Below are positions 1-11,174 of a DNA stretch of 64,000 bases, piece after piece. This stretch comes from Lineus longissimus. Taxonomy: Eukaryota; Nemertea; Pilidiophora; Heteronemertea; Lineidae. The notes below the pieces were generated by a model, which was not told the DNA's origin, did no database searches, and worked only from the letters and a program-made list of their open reading frames with translations. Made by a program: the position numbers and the translations under genes. Location: assembly GCF_910592395.1 (NCBI RefSeq), contig NC_088323.1:14371501-14435500 (forward strand), written 5' to 3'. Position 1 is the stretch's first letter; every line of letters starts with the position of its first letter.

Positions 1-226
1 TCTGCCCGAGAATTGCAAGGGAACCTCCTCCCCATCCCCACGTGGCGAACCACTAAGACTAAGATGTCCCTAGGGATACGGAGGAGAACCCATTTATTAC
101 GATACAATTTTTCCAAAGCAGTACACTGCTACCCAATACATTAAAAAAATCTAGGCCTAATACTACTGCTGCGCCTGGCTATATTAGTGCGTATGAGAAC
201 TAAGGCCTGACTCCCCCAGTCCCTGC

Positions 227-820
227 CTATTCTGCAGAAGACGTTGGATTCTTCGGACATGCAGCGATTTAGTGGTCCGGAGACCTACAGATGTAACACA
301 GGCGCGGTTTCGTTGGTAAACCCAGCGAGCTCCGAGGACTACTATAACTTCGGCCTCTCCCCCTCCATTGCGTCATGGATGTGTTGGACCATGGAGATTC
401 TATATTACCTCCATGAGTGGACAGACCTTGCTGGCCCCCTGTTGACAGTTTCGGGTTCTTCTTCTGGGCTTTTACCCAACTGTCAACACTACTGTTCACT
501 TTCTTAGCAGTGTCAGAGCCGACTAACTTCACGACCAGACCATGCAGCGGAATGTCCAATCCCTCCTTTGCCTTAACTGTTTTTAGCGCCATCTTGAAGT
601 GATCTTTGTCCTGGAGGTCATGAATGGCTGCCGTATCCGCCAAAACCTCCTAGGCCGCTATCAGCGCAGCATTGGATGAAGAAGCACGTTCGCCTAGTGC
701 CCTCACCTGAGCCAAGGCTGTCTCTCCCGATGTCACGCCTTTTGCCTGTTTCAGCTTCTTTAGTTCAGCTTCCAGTGAGTCTAGGCGTGACCCCGCCTCG
801 TCGTCCCCATCGGCCGCCGC
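227..820 (-). pseudogene. gag-like gene, exon 3 (zinc knuckle, two nonsense codons)
   Basis: This is the last coding exon of a minus-strand retroelement-type gene. It opens at a clear 3' splice site (TTTCAG before GCGGCGGCC) at 820/821 and runs in one frame to a TAG at 227-229. The protein has a short heptad-rich stretch (LDSLEAELKKLKQ), a basic Ser/Gly/Arg-rich segment and a C-terminal CX2CX4HX4C zinc knuckle (CYIC...H...C), as in Gag proteins. Two in-frame stops break it: TAG near 648 and TAA inside the knuckle near 267. Both upstream introns are phase 0, so exons 1, 2 and 3 join without a shift. The family was not identified; a DIRS-like or other spliced retroelement ORF1 is possible. That it is Gag-like is inferred from the knuckle. 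Confidence 0.6.
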
Positions 821-1246
821 CTGAAATGTAATAAAACACACTGTCATAAAACATGCCCAGCAAATGCGCCCACCCTGCATTAGCCAAATTCAAATTCCAA
901 TTATATTCGTTGACTTCAAACATGCCCTAGTAGGCTGCCGAGTCAAAAATATACATGTATACATACACGATAACAAAATGACATTCTGCAAACTCAGCCA
1001 GGCGCCGTCGAAACCCACCAGAATATTACCTGTACGGTCATTACAGTCGCAATGGCCCCAACCGCTTTACATCAGTTGAAATTCCCATCCGTAATACTCT
1101 TTTATGCCACACAAGCCTAGCAGCAACAAGGGTTCACCCGAAAATATTTTTCTTCTCCCTGAGACAAACATGACAAACGTCTGTCTGCCTCGAACATTGT
1201 TATTATCATAACTTGCGCTAGGTATGTTAGTATTGCAGTAGCCTAC

Positions 1247-1420
1247 CCTCTTAGTAGCATTTTTCTCTACCGCTGCTGGAGCCGCTCCCTCGGCTTTTGC
1301 CACCACCGTCACCACCGGTGCAGTCACCTTCTGCGACCCATTCGCGTACCATATCGCCACGTGGCAGACTAGTCGTCTCGACCACAGGCAATCATCCAAG
1401 TGTGCCATGCCTACCACCAC
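1247..1420 (-). pseudogene. gag-like gene, exon 2
   Basis: This is a 174-bp (58-codon) open exon on the minus strand. Upstream is a good acceptor (TTTTCATTGCAG, ending at 1421). Downstream is a donor reading AAGAGG|GTAGGC at 1246. It is phase 0 on both sides and matches the donor of exon 1 (9521) and the acceptor of exon 3 (820). The Ala/Val-rich product is not recognised. The reason to call it an exon is the agreement of splice sites and frame across three separate blocks. The gypsy element at 1513-9029 now lies in the intron just upstream. Confidence 0.5.
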
Positions 1421-1512
1421 CTGCAATGAAAATATACCGCACTAAACTGTCATGTGATATTACCCGTGGTCAGTCGAGGTCTCCGACTCCGCCTAGGCCT
1501 ACGGCACATATT

Positions 1513-2408
1513 TGTGACGGAGCGGGGATTTAGGCTATTGCACGGGCCTGGTCACAAATTAGAAAAAGACGGCTGAATGTATAATTATTTACATGTATTA
1601 AAAATTAACAAGAACAAGAAAAGTATATTTATAAAATTAACATTTCACCGCTCAAATCCAACAACTAAAAGTCTGTTTACACATTACCAAAGTCCAAAGC
1701 TCCCTCCACTCCGGCTCCACTCCCTGGGCGCGGTCAATTCCCAACAACGGCTCCTTCACCTACCACCGGCCTCCCAACACGTAACACACGTAACACACGT
1801 CTCTCCGAACTCCTCTCCCGTTACCACATGACAACACACGACACAAAAGTGTCCGTCCCGACACGCAGTCGGTCCAAGGCTACTCCAGTAGCCACCAAGC
1901 ACGTAGCTGGTTTACAAATTAACGGTCTGGCGACACCTTGGCCGCAAAGCCAACTCACGGTTCGCCGACACGATGGCAGCAATGCCAAGGCGCTCCAACC
2001 CGCGGCTGGACGCAAATAACAGGTGAGAACACCACGACTCTCCGACACACAGCCGGTTCACATTCCACCAGGAATGACGACCACGTTGGTCAAACGGAAT
2101 TGAGTTCGGCACGTACGATGTACAACTTCTCCTTACAGAGGCCAGCCAGGAACTGCCCACACCCAGTCCAGCTCCAACTAATGAACCCAAGAGTTATATA
2201 AGTCTATGTCCATGAGTAATCACACAACGTCCTGAAGTTACCAAAGTCCTATTCAACACACTCAAGCCAAAGGTCTAAATTAACATGTAATAATATGACT
2301 GAAATACCAGTTACACATTCAGCCTAACCAGACAAATTATGAATAAATAAAACTAATAAGGCCAACAACTCAGGCCTAACACAAAGGCCTGTGATGCCAT
2401 TCATCACA
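1513..2408 (-). repeat. 3' LTR of the Gmr1-like element
   Basis: This 896-bp direct repeat of 8134-9029 has TG...CA ends with short inverted TGTGA/TCACA termini. It is preceded by the ATATT target duplication. It differs from the other LTR at about 1622, 1829, 1841 and 2291, all transitions. Confidence 0.93.
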
Positions 2409-2422
2409 TTCCTTCCCCCTTT
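2409..2422 (-). promoter_or_regulatory. Polypurine tract (plus-strand primer)
   Basis: On the minus strand the bases abutting the 3' LTR read AAAGGGGGAAGGAA, a typical polypurine tract for second-strand priming. Confidence 0.75.
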
Positions 2423-2556
2423 AAAAGAAAAACCTGTAATGAAAATACAGTTTTTCCAACCAAAAGCAAACAATAAAATGTCCATCAATCACAACATGAC
2501 GTAACCCACACATTCAAACACAGACAAACTCCAACTTCCACACGAAAAATATCCAC

Positions 2557-5466
2557 TCACACACGAGATAAACAATCCGGTGCAACATTATCTGAACCTT
2601 TCTTGTGAACTATGGTCAAATCATACTCTTGTAGGGCTAAACTCCACCTAAGGAGCTTCTGGTTCGAATCCTTGACCCGGTCTAACCAAATTAAGGGGTT
2701 ATGATCCGTTTCCAGAATTGTCTCATGTCCGAGTAAGTAAGGTCGTAGCAACCTTACAGCCCACACTATTCCTAAGCATTCCTTCTCGATTGTCGCAAGA
2801 TGCGCCTCACGGTCCAGAAGCTTCCTGCTCAAGTAAGCGATGGGATGTTCCAACTGATCGTCTCCGACTTGTGCCAACACCGCGCCCAACCCTCGCTCGC
2901 TTGCATCAACCTGCAATAGAAATGGTTTAGAGTAGTTTGGGGGTGATAACACCGGGTGCATCTGCAGAGCTTGTTTCAGATTCTGAAATGAAGTTTCACA
3001 CTCCTCTGACCACCGGACCTTATTGGACCTCTCTTTCTTTGTCAGGTCAGTCAGGGGGGCTGCTAACTCTGAAAAACAAGGGATGAATCTACGGTAGTAC
3101 CCTGCCATGCCCAAAAATCGTCTCACCTCCTTCTTGGTCTCTGGGATCTTGAACAGGGCAATTGCTTCAACTTTGGCTTTTATCGGTTCAATCTTCCCTG
3201 AACCAACAACATGTCCTAAATAATCTAGTGAAGCATGCCCAAGGAACACCTTGCTAGGCTTTGCTTTCAAATTCGCCTTTTTGAGGCGCTTGAAAACCTC
3301 CTCAAGATGTTTCAAGTGATCCGGGAACGAGTCAGAAAATATTGCCAAATCATCAATGTACACGACAACATAGTCTTCAGTACCATCTAAGACTTCATTC
3401 ATCATTCTCGTGAAGGTCATGGGAGCATTTTTCATACCGAAAGGCATTACTCTAAAGGACCATGAACCAAACGGACTCACAAAAGTTGAAGCCAATTTTG
3501 CTGCATCCGTCAAGGGTATAGCGTAATAGCCCTTGCAAACATCGATTACTGAAACGAATTTTGCCCTACTGACCTTCTCAATCAACTCTTCAATACGGGG
3601 TAAGTTACCGCCGCTATCGGTCTCAGTTACCCGGTTCAAGGCTCTAAAATCAACACACATTCGGATGCTACCATCCTTTTTGGGAACTATCACTAAACCA
3701 GAACCCCAAGGGCCAGGCTTTGCTTGCTCCAGTATCTGGGCCTGCACCAACTCTTTGATGTGTTGCCACAGACCAGCCTTCTGAGATTCAGGACAACGAT
3801 AGGCTCGGGTTCTCACAGGCCTTGCACCTTCCACTAACTTCACATCATGGACTGCGGCATTAGTGGCCGAAGGGACATCTGAAAAAATAGCAGAGTATTT
3901 AATCACAAGTTGCTTAATTTGCTTGTTCTCTGTAGCAGACAAGCCTTCAGATATATGGACGTCTTTCCAAGTCTGAGTGGGCGTTTGCTTTGGAAGATAA
4001 TTATCAACGTCAATTTCACTCTCCCCAAAGATATACGCCTGTGCATAAAATGCAACCTTGTCTCTATCCTTCCACTTCCTGAGCAGGTTCACATGGAATA
4101 TACGAAGTTTCTTCCTGCGTTTCCCAGTGTCGACCTCAAAATCAACAGGAGAAACCTTTCGGACAATGGGATAGGGTCCCTGCCATGTTGACTTCAATTT
4201 ACTTGCAGCTGAAGGGAGCATGACCAGCACCTCTTCTCCAACTTCATAAGTTTTTTTCCGTGCATTACGATCATAGTAGGTCTTCTGTTTTTTCTGACTC
4301 TTTGTCACGTTTTCCTGTACCAAATCTGTCATAGCCGCCAGGCGATTCCTCGCAGACAGAACATATTCTACAATGTTCTCATCTTGCGGGGTCTCCTCAG
4401 TCCAGTCCTTTAGAACCGCTAATGGCCCCCGTACTGCGCGACCATACAGCAACTCGAAAGGACTGAACCCGGTACTCTCTTCCGGCACCTCCCTGTATGC
4501 GAACATGAGATACGGAAGAACCTTGTCCCATTCTTTCGGTTCTTCAGAAACAAATTTCCGTAACATACCTTTTAGAGTGGAGTGAAAACGTTCCACCAAA
4601 CCATTTGCCATTGGATGGTAACACGAGGTCTTCATCTTCTTAATCCCAAGCCGTGGAAGCAATTGAGTCATCAGTTTGCTCACAAAGTTGGAACCCTGGT
4701 CGCTGAGTAACTCGTCGGGTATGCCATATCTGGAAAACATTTCTATTAACCCATCCGCTACCGAAGTGGCCGTCGTGTCCTTAAGAGGGATGGCATCAGG
4801 AAATCTAGTGCCATAATCCACCAGAGTCAACAAGTATTTGTTGCCTTTTGAGCTGCGTTCCACCGGGCCAACTATGTCGATAGCTACCTTGTAAAAAGGT
4901 CGCCCGACAACTGGAACACTTACCAAGGGAGCCTTTTCAGAGGCCAGTTTTCTTGAACACTACTGGCAATTGGGACAAGTGCTGCAGTACTTCTCAACGT
5001 CCTTGTGTAGACCAGGCCAGAAATAATGCTCAACCAGTCGACCTTTGGTTTAAGTTACACCTAAATGACCTGCCAATGGAATACTATGAGCCAAGTCTAA
5101 CAAATCTAACCGATACTCCTGAGGAACTAACAACTGGTCAAAGTATTGTTGTCGGCCTTCCATAAAAGAGCGTCGATATGCCAAACCATCCCTCCAGAAG
5201 TATCCAATGGAGTCCTTCGGCAACGACCTCTCACATTTTTGCAAAACTTTCTGGAGTTTTACGTCAGCTTTTTGCCGCTTGGCTAACTCTGTGGGGCCCA
5301 ATCTCCACATATCTAAATGAGGCAAGTCTACAGGGACATTACTCTCCCCCTCCGCTATCTGTACATCACTCAAGAACTCGGCGCTCAAAATATCATCAGG
5401 ACTTTCAACATCTCCTGACGAATCTGCAACGGGAGTTGAGTCTAGTGACTCTGATTTTACATTACC
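2557..5466 (-). pseudogene. pol: integrase, then reverse transcriptase and RNase H (three stops)
   Basis: The coding order is integrase first. Residues from the HHCC zinc-binding region (HSIPLAGH ... CSTCPNC) span about 4930-5150. From 4926 one open frame of 789 codons follows. It has integrase core acids D17 (AIDIVGP), D76 (SDQGSNF) and E112, a GPY-type motif near residue 250 (QGPYPIVRKV), the RT motif YIDD at 523-526 and RNase H (QVDASERGLGAVL near 672), ending at the stop at 2557. There is no second integrase downstream, so this is PR-IN-RT-RH. Stops interrupt it at the protease/integrase junction (5464-5466, TAG), at about 5047-5049 (TAA) and at about 4960 (TAG). Each lies in otherwise well-conserved sequence, so they look like later nonsense mutations. 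Confidence 0.9.
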
Positions 5467-6492
5467 CTAAACCAAGTCTCCAACAGCCTTTGGCTTCGCT
5501 TGTGGCTGTCTACTCTCCCATTCTGCTACTGCTTCCTGTTCTTTCTGTCTGGCCCTGGTGGTCACGGCAAAAGCTGGAACACCATCCAAGTCGCGAGCAT
5601 CTGAAACTAGAGACATAGGTAAGAACGGTTCTTCATTTAAATCACCAATGACAACGAAATCCTGCTGAGACAACAAGACATCCACAGGTAACCGCTCAAG
5701 CACTCCTACGATGCACTCCTTCTTGCTCCGCGTACCAGACAGTACCACCTTGGCTGTGAGGACCTTTTCCGTCGTACCATTGGCCAACAGAACTTCGAAG
5801 CTATTCCCATCATATGAGTCGTCTGAAACCAAACTGGATTTAACTAGAGTATTAGAGCAACCTGTATCCAGCAACATCAAGACAGGGATCTCACCAACAT
5901 ACCCTCGAAGTTCAAACTGCTTGTGATTGACAAACCCCGGTCTTGATGGACTCAGGCAAAGATACCCTTTCTTAGGTTTCCTTCCTTGCGTGTTAGCACC
6001 AGCGCCACTACCGCTGGCATTCTCCTTCTTATCAGGGCAGTCCGAAGCATAGTGCCCCTTTAAGTTGCAAGAAAAACAGGTAACATTATCTTTGGAGGGC
6101 TTACCCGCACTGCCTGGACACTCTACAGCATAGTGCCCCTTTAGATTGCAAGAAAAATAGGTAACATTGTCTTTGGAGGGCTTACCTGCATTGCCGTTTC
6201 TAACTTTCTTGAAAGACTTACCACCCGACCCCTTGGCTGGCTCAGCGAACTTAGCGATGTGAGATTTCTTTCTTGAATTGACATACAACTCTGCCCACTC
6301 TGTGAGCCTCTCTACAGTCTCAGGCTTTCTGTCTTTCATCCAAACCTGCAAATCTGGAGACAACATGTTAGTTATTTGTTCCATGATCATATGTTCTCTA
6401 AGTTTTTCGAAGGTTTTAACTTCGTTTATTTCTAACCATCTATCAAAATAGCGGGACACTCTAGTTCCCCATTCCTGAAACCTCTCTTTGGC
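5467..6492 (-). pseudogene. gag C-terminus with zinc knuckles plus aspartic protease
   Basis: This open stretch continues the capsid-like Gag after the inserted element (RFQEWG...RYFDRW is typical of gypsy/SCAN-type capsids). It then carries two tandem CCHC knuckles. The second is intact (CFSCNLKGHYASDC). The first has Tyr in place of the first Cys (YFSCNLKGHYAVEC), a one-base change. The knuckle unit is a recent internal duplication, since spacer and knuckle repeat almost word for word. A retropepsin motif LLDTGCSNTLV follows, then the TAG at 5464-5466. The first in-frame methionine is not informative because the true start is in the 7995 segment. Confidence 0.85.
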
Positions 6493-7137
6493 TTAAGGAA
6501 TTAATACCGAGCTGGCGGTCATTGGTTGTATAATCAAGACCGCTCGGGTAGACCGAAAATGCAGTCCAAAACCCGAGGCGCTTCGCCGAGGGTTTTGGAC
6601 GTAATTTGAGGTCTACCCGAGCGGTCTTGATTATACAACCAATGACCGACAGCGAGGTATTAATTTCTATTCTAAAAGGTTTCAAAATTAAACAAATTAA
6701 ATACGATTTGAAAGGTATATATGTTCCGTTTTCGTCAAAGAATGATCCAGCCTGGTGTCCGGAACTCCGCCATATTGTTGCTTGTGAAGATGACGTCACG
6801 CAGCAAGGGAATTCCCAGTCTGCTAGCTCGATTTCTACCATTTCCTCGTCTTTGACCTCTTCTGAATCCTGACTGACGACCTCGAAAGAGTCCTCGGGTA
6901 TCCTCCCTACTTCACAAATCCCAATATATCGGGGAATACTTCAAAATCTCGTGTTCTTGACATTGTTTTGTGGGGCTGAGTCGTTGCTTCTTGGTGAAAA
7001 TAATTCGTCTGTTAAAATTCAGAATTTTATACCTACCCAGGCGGTCATTGGTTACGATACCAAGACCGCTCCGATCAAAACGAGGCGTAATGTATTTTGT
7101 ATTAGAAACAATGATATACTGTGACTAAGGCCTTTTA
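6493..7137. mobile_element. Non-autonomous insert in gag with a foldback end
   Basis: The Gag reading frame stops at about 7135 and resumes at about 6492, and joining the two sides gives a normal Gag sequence, so this ~645 bp is an insertion. Its left end is a large inverted repeat: 38-bp perfect arms at 6517-6554 and 6610-6647, extending imperfectly to about 6494 and 6668. A second hairpin (11-bp stem, 6564-6574 with 6590-6600) sits in the loop. A diverged copy of the arm motif recurs near the other end (7033-7066). Exact ends and target duplication are not resolved; GAATT occurs near both edges. No transposase was seen. Confidence 0.6.
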
Positions 7138-7995
7138 GAATTCCTTGTTTGAGGTTCTGAAGTTTTCACGGTACGCTTCAGACCCAAGCTTGTACTTTTT
7201 TAGAATGGCGAGCTTCACCTTATCAAAATCGCCGATGTCCTCAGTTGGCATGAGCGCATAAGCTTCACTGGCTTTACCGGTGACTACAGCCGCCAACCTA
7301 GGTGCCCATGAGTCTCGGTCCCACTCATTTGCTGTAGCGAGGCGTTCGAACGTACCTAAGTAGGCCTCGATGTCCTCCCCAGCTGCCAGCTTTGGGATCT
7401 TTGGCCCATACTTGCCATACCTCCCAGCCATGTCCGACCGGGAATGATCAGCCGCTCTCTGTGTTATTTCTTGCTCGCGCATTCTGGAGATTTCAAGTTC
7501 CATTTTTAACCTTTCTTTTTCTAATTCCAACCTTTCCCTGTCTAGCGCCCTAGCAGCCTCCTGCTGCTCGCGTTCAAATCTCTGTCTCTCACGCTCAATC
7601 TCCACGTCACGCTCTCGTCTCTCACGCTCAATCACGGCGTCGCGCTCTGCTTTTTCCCGCTCAATTTGTGCCATGCGAATGGCATGAGCCATTTTCTCAC
7701 GCTCCAATTCATACAGCCTTACATCCATACTACCATTTACCTTGTTCTCTTTTACAGGAGATAAAGCGACACCGCCACCCTTTGTAGGCGTGGACTTGGC
7801 TTGAGGACTGGCCATTACCTTGGCCTCATGAAAACTCTGTATAAATGCCTTTACCCGAGTCTCTTCTTGTTCTTCATGCTCTTTCAGCATGTCTATAACC
7901 TGTGACTTAATCAACCCAGAATAAATTAACCCTCGTTCGTCACACAGCACACGCAACTCAGCAACCGTCAGCTTGGTTAAGTTTTCAGGCAACAT
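7135..7995 (-). pseudogene. gag N-terminus of the Gmr1-like element (SAP-like motif, coiled coil)
   Basis: This is the start of Gag, 286 codons to a stop supplied by the inserted element. The ATG at 7993-7995 lies about 140 bp inside the 5' LTR/primer site, a normal leader. Residues 7-40 (LTVAELRVLCDERGL...) have the helix-loop-helix pattern of a SAP motif. Residues ~95-190 are a long, highly charged Glu/Arg/Lys coiled coil. Residues ~215-286 begin the capsid-like fold (YGPKIPKLAAGEDIEAYLGTFERLA). The true protein continues at 6492, downstream of the insert. Confidence 0.8.
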
Positions 7996-8115
7996 CTTTC
8001 ATGCAGCTGTAAGATTCACACTCAACATATACAGTAATTCAACAGGTTACACATACTACCAAAATACAATTAAAAAACTACAATTTAGCAAATTTGCTAC
8101 ATATATGTGACCAGA

Positions 8116-8132
8116 CCCCACTTCTGGTACCA
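8116..8132 (-). promoter_or_regulatory. tRNA primer-binding site, tRNA-Leu type
   Basis: One base inside the 5' LTR the plus strand reads CCCCACTTCTGGTACCA. This equals the 3' end, with CCA, of animal tRNA-Leu(UAA) as I know it. The minus strand thus gives a primer-binding site beginning TGG. Confidence 0.75.
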
Positions 8133-8133
8133 A

Positions 8134-9029
8134 TGTGACGGAGCGGGGATTTAGGCTATTGCACGGGCCTGGTCACAAATTAGAAAAAGACGGCTGAATG
8201 TATAATTATTTACATGTATTAAAAATTAACAAGAACAAGAAAAATATATTTATAAAATTAACATTTCACCGCTCAAATCCAACAACTAAAAGTCTGTTTA
8301 CACATTACCAAAGTCCAAAGCTCCCTCCACTCCGGCTCCACTCCCTGGGCGCGGTCAATTCCCAACAACGGCTCCTTCACCTACCACCGGCCTCCCAACA
8401 CGTAACACACGTAACACACGTCTCTCCGAACTCCTCTCCCGTTACCACACGACAACACACGATACAAAAGTGTCCGTCCCGACACGCAGTCGGTCCAAGG
8501 CTACTCCAGTAGCCACCAAGCACGTAGCTGGTTTACAAATTAACGGTCTGGCGACACCTTGGCCGCAAAGCCAACTCACGGTTCGCCGACACGATGGCAG
8601 CAATGCCAAGGCGCTCCAACCCGCGGCTGGACGCAAATAACAGGTGAGAACACCACGACTCTCCGACACACAGCCGGTTCACATTCCACCAGGAATGACG
8701 ACCACGTTGGTCAAACGGAATTGAGTTCGGCACGTACGATGTACAACTTCTCCTTACAGAGGCCAGCCAGGAACTGCCCACACCCAGTCCAGCTCCAACT
8801 AATGAACCCAAGAGTTATATAAGTCTATGTCCATGAGTAATCACACAACGTCCTGAAGTTACCAAAGTCCTATTCAACACACTCAAGCCAAAGGTCTAAA
8901 TTAACATGTAATGATATGACTGAAATACCAGTTACACATTCAGCCTAACCAGACAAATTATGAATAAATAAAACTAATAAGGCCAACAACTCAGGCCTAA
9001 CACAAAGGCCTGTGATGCCATTCATCACA
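8134..9029 (-). repeat. 5' LTR of the Gmr1-like element
   Basis: This 896-bp partner of 1513-2408 is followed by the ATATT target duplication at 9030-9034. It should hold the element's promoter on the minus strand. No TATA box was assigned with confidence. Confidence 0.93.
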
Positions 9030-9520
9030 ATATTCTATCATATTCTGAAAAACTGCGATGTCCTGGCCCTGACGACCCGTTTTGTTCGCCTACTCGAACT
9101 CACTCGGCGCCGCTGCGGTGTCCACTCTGGCTTGCCATACACGTGTGACCCATCTTACTGTGGACCCCTTCCAAACATGAGAAAGACCTCCTCTCTCATG
9201 GAATCCCCATTGGTGTCACGTTGACACCCCTCTACCCGACAATGAAGGAGGACTGCGGGGGGGGGGGGGACCCCACAAATCGGCTCAAGAATTGTAAAAT
9301 CGTTACCCACCAGTGTAGCAGGAATGGCACTCCCTCTGTAATCATAGCCCCTAAGTTTTTACGACGGAATAAGACTGACCCCCAACTGTGTCCTATCTAC
9401 TGACTTTGATTCTTGTCATAGAATCTGTTAAATTGGGACCCACCTTCCTGGATCCACCGTTCCTTCTACATCGGCACTCCGCCAGAGAAAAAAGAAAATA
9501 ACGTAAAAAACCTCCCTTAC

Positions 9521-9802
9521 CGAGATCTCGTAACCGCTGAGCGCCTTGAATCTGTTCCCGAATTCTTCCACCGAAAGACTCTGTAGCCAGTGCTTCTCCG
9601 TAACCGAAGCCATCGATTTAGGCCTGGCCTTGAGGTCCATGCCGTCCCCTATGACTTGCAACTGCATCAGTAATTTTAACATATCCCTCCCGATCAGGGA
9701 ACACCCCTGCCGTAACCACAGGCCCGGCTTTTCCGACACTGTTCCCGAGGGTCCGGCCAGCGGCTCCTGCGACCCTGATGGTTCAGTATCTGAAGACGCC
9801 AT
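9521..9802 (-). pseudogene. gag-like gene, exon 1 (start codon to first donor)
   Basis: This exon of 94 codons begins at ATG (9800-9802), reads MASSDTEPSGSQEPLAGPSG at its start and ends at a consensus donor ATCTCG|GTAAGG (9521/9520). It is open throughout and phase 0, matching exon 2 at 1420. Pro/Ser/Gly-rich N-termini are common in Gag-type proteins, but the family is not recognised. The intron to exon 2 would be only ~580 bp without the gypsy insertion. Confidence 0.5.
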
Positions 9803-10637
9803 TTTACCAGCAGTGTACTTCCAAATTAATTCGAACCGTACTGCACAAGAACGTTCTATTCTTTGCCAGCCGCAGAAAGCCCCCAAAAGACCTACTCCGA
9901 TCACGTGTCAGGTTGTGCTGAGGACTACTTTATTGGCTACCCCCGTTAACCTCATCGTCATCAGCCGAGGCCTGGGAAGCAAACACCCAAAATCGAGGCT
10001 GATGACACCAGATAACCTGCGGTGTTTGCCTGTACCCGTCGCTGGATCACCCAGGCACAAAACCATATGTGTCTTCCCAGGAATCAACAACTTATTGTCC
10101 TTGGCCTATTCAGATTACACTCCGGACGCAATGGAGTCGGTCTCACCCCTCTGCTTGGTTTACTTAGTATCAAGAAGTCAGTATGAATAGGCGGACGCAG
10201 TTGGGCTGCGGGTGAATCTAAGTCAGACTCAGAATACGCCAAGGAGGTGTTACCTCCCTGCAAGAGAACGCCTGTACGTAGGCGTTCCGCCTGAAGCCCG
10301 CGCCGGCTTCGCATTACCTTGGGGTAGTAAAGTATAGGCTTTACCCCTCAAAGATAAAGCCGGATTATATCAGTTCTACAGTAAAATCCTTTAGGCTATC
10401 AATCTTGTCTCCCTTACCGCTCGATACATCGACCATGGGCTTGCCGCCCTACATACACCTCGCAACCTCTTGCTCGGGTATTTCTAAATGAGGCCAACCA
10501 TGCAGCCTTAGTTTACCCCGCCGTGCCCACGGAGATCCTTTGACGCGCCCCAAAAAAGGCAATGAAACCAGATAATATGTCCCTGACCCAAATTTCTTGG
10601 CGCGGTGTTCTCATCTGATCACGAAAGAAAGCCATGT
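9803..10637. other. Upstream flank of the gag-like gene; small hairpins
   Basis: There is no convincing gene. Readable palindromes include AACGCC...GGCGTT near 10265-10286 and GGGGTA...CTTTACCCC near 10321-10348. This may be the 5' end region of the element carrying the gag-like gene, but no long repeat partner lies in the window. Open frames here have no recognisable motifs. Confidence 0.3.
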
Positions 10638-10985
10638 TAGTCCAGTCAATTTAGTATTCAACCTAGAAGAAATTGGAAAATAATTTCTGTTTGCTCATTC
10701 TGATTCTATAGGTTCTCAGGATTGTATATATATAAAATCCACCAAAATCCAACCCCGGGAAAGGGTCTAATTAGCCTAATTAAAGATGGCCGCCAAAATT
10801 CGCTTTGAGGGCTCAATTTCTCCAATACTGTTGGTTTTAGACCCATATAATGTATTAGAAGTAGATAGGAAAGTGATACCAAGGAGTTGATATTTGATGT
10901 TAAAAACATTATATGACGTCACCATGACGTGGTATTGCATAATCAGTACTTATGATGACGTCATAATGACATCAACTCTAAATAT
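10638..10985 (+). repeat. Left TIR of the Academ element
   Basis: This pairs with 16085-16429 as an inverted repeat, with a ~10-bp length difference near the tip. It contains palindromic TGACGTCA-type sites. A second diverged copy of its inner ~115 bp follows at about 10990-11100. Confidence 0.85.
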
Positions 10986-11174
10986 TAATGTTAGACCCAT
11001 ATAATAGTAGAAGTAATTAGAAAAGTGATACCAAAGAGTTTACATTTGATGCCAAAAACTTTATATGACGCCCCCATGACGTAGTATTGCATAATCAGTG
11101 CAGGCAATGAACCACTGGGAAATTATGCCGTTATTCAAATGGAAGTAGAGGGATATCCTTACCAATACACCTAT

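Larger units (their letters stand above)
1513..9029 (-). mobile_element. Full-length Ty3/gypsy LTR retrotransposon, Gmr1-like
   Basis: This is a complete 7,517-bp LTR element transcribed on the minus strand. The two LTRs are both 896 bp and begin TGTGA and end TCACA. A perfect 5-bp target duplication ATATT flanks it (1508-1512 and 9030-9034). Gag, a DTG protease, integrase, reverse transcriptase and RNase H are readable. The integrase precedes the RT, the order known from the Gmr1 clade and unlike ordinary gypsy elements. The LTRs differ at four positions, all transitions, so insertion is recent. Even so, pol carries three stop codons and gag has a ~645-bp insertion, so this copy is dead. It lies in an intron of the gag-like gene at 227-9802. 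Confidence 0.92.

Noticed and set aside
1577-2201. Open frames in the LTR, repeated at 8198-8822
   Set aside because: They lie wholly within the LTR and occur identically in both copies; no protein family is recognisable.
9546-10190. Plus-strand 214-codon open frame
   Set aside because: It lies antisense to exon 1 of the gag-like gene and shows no domain; the spliced minus-strand gene explains the first part better.
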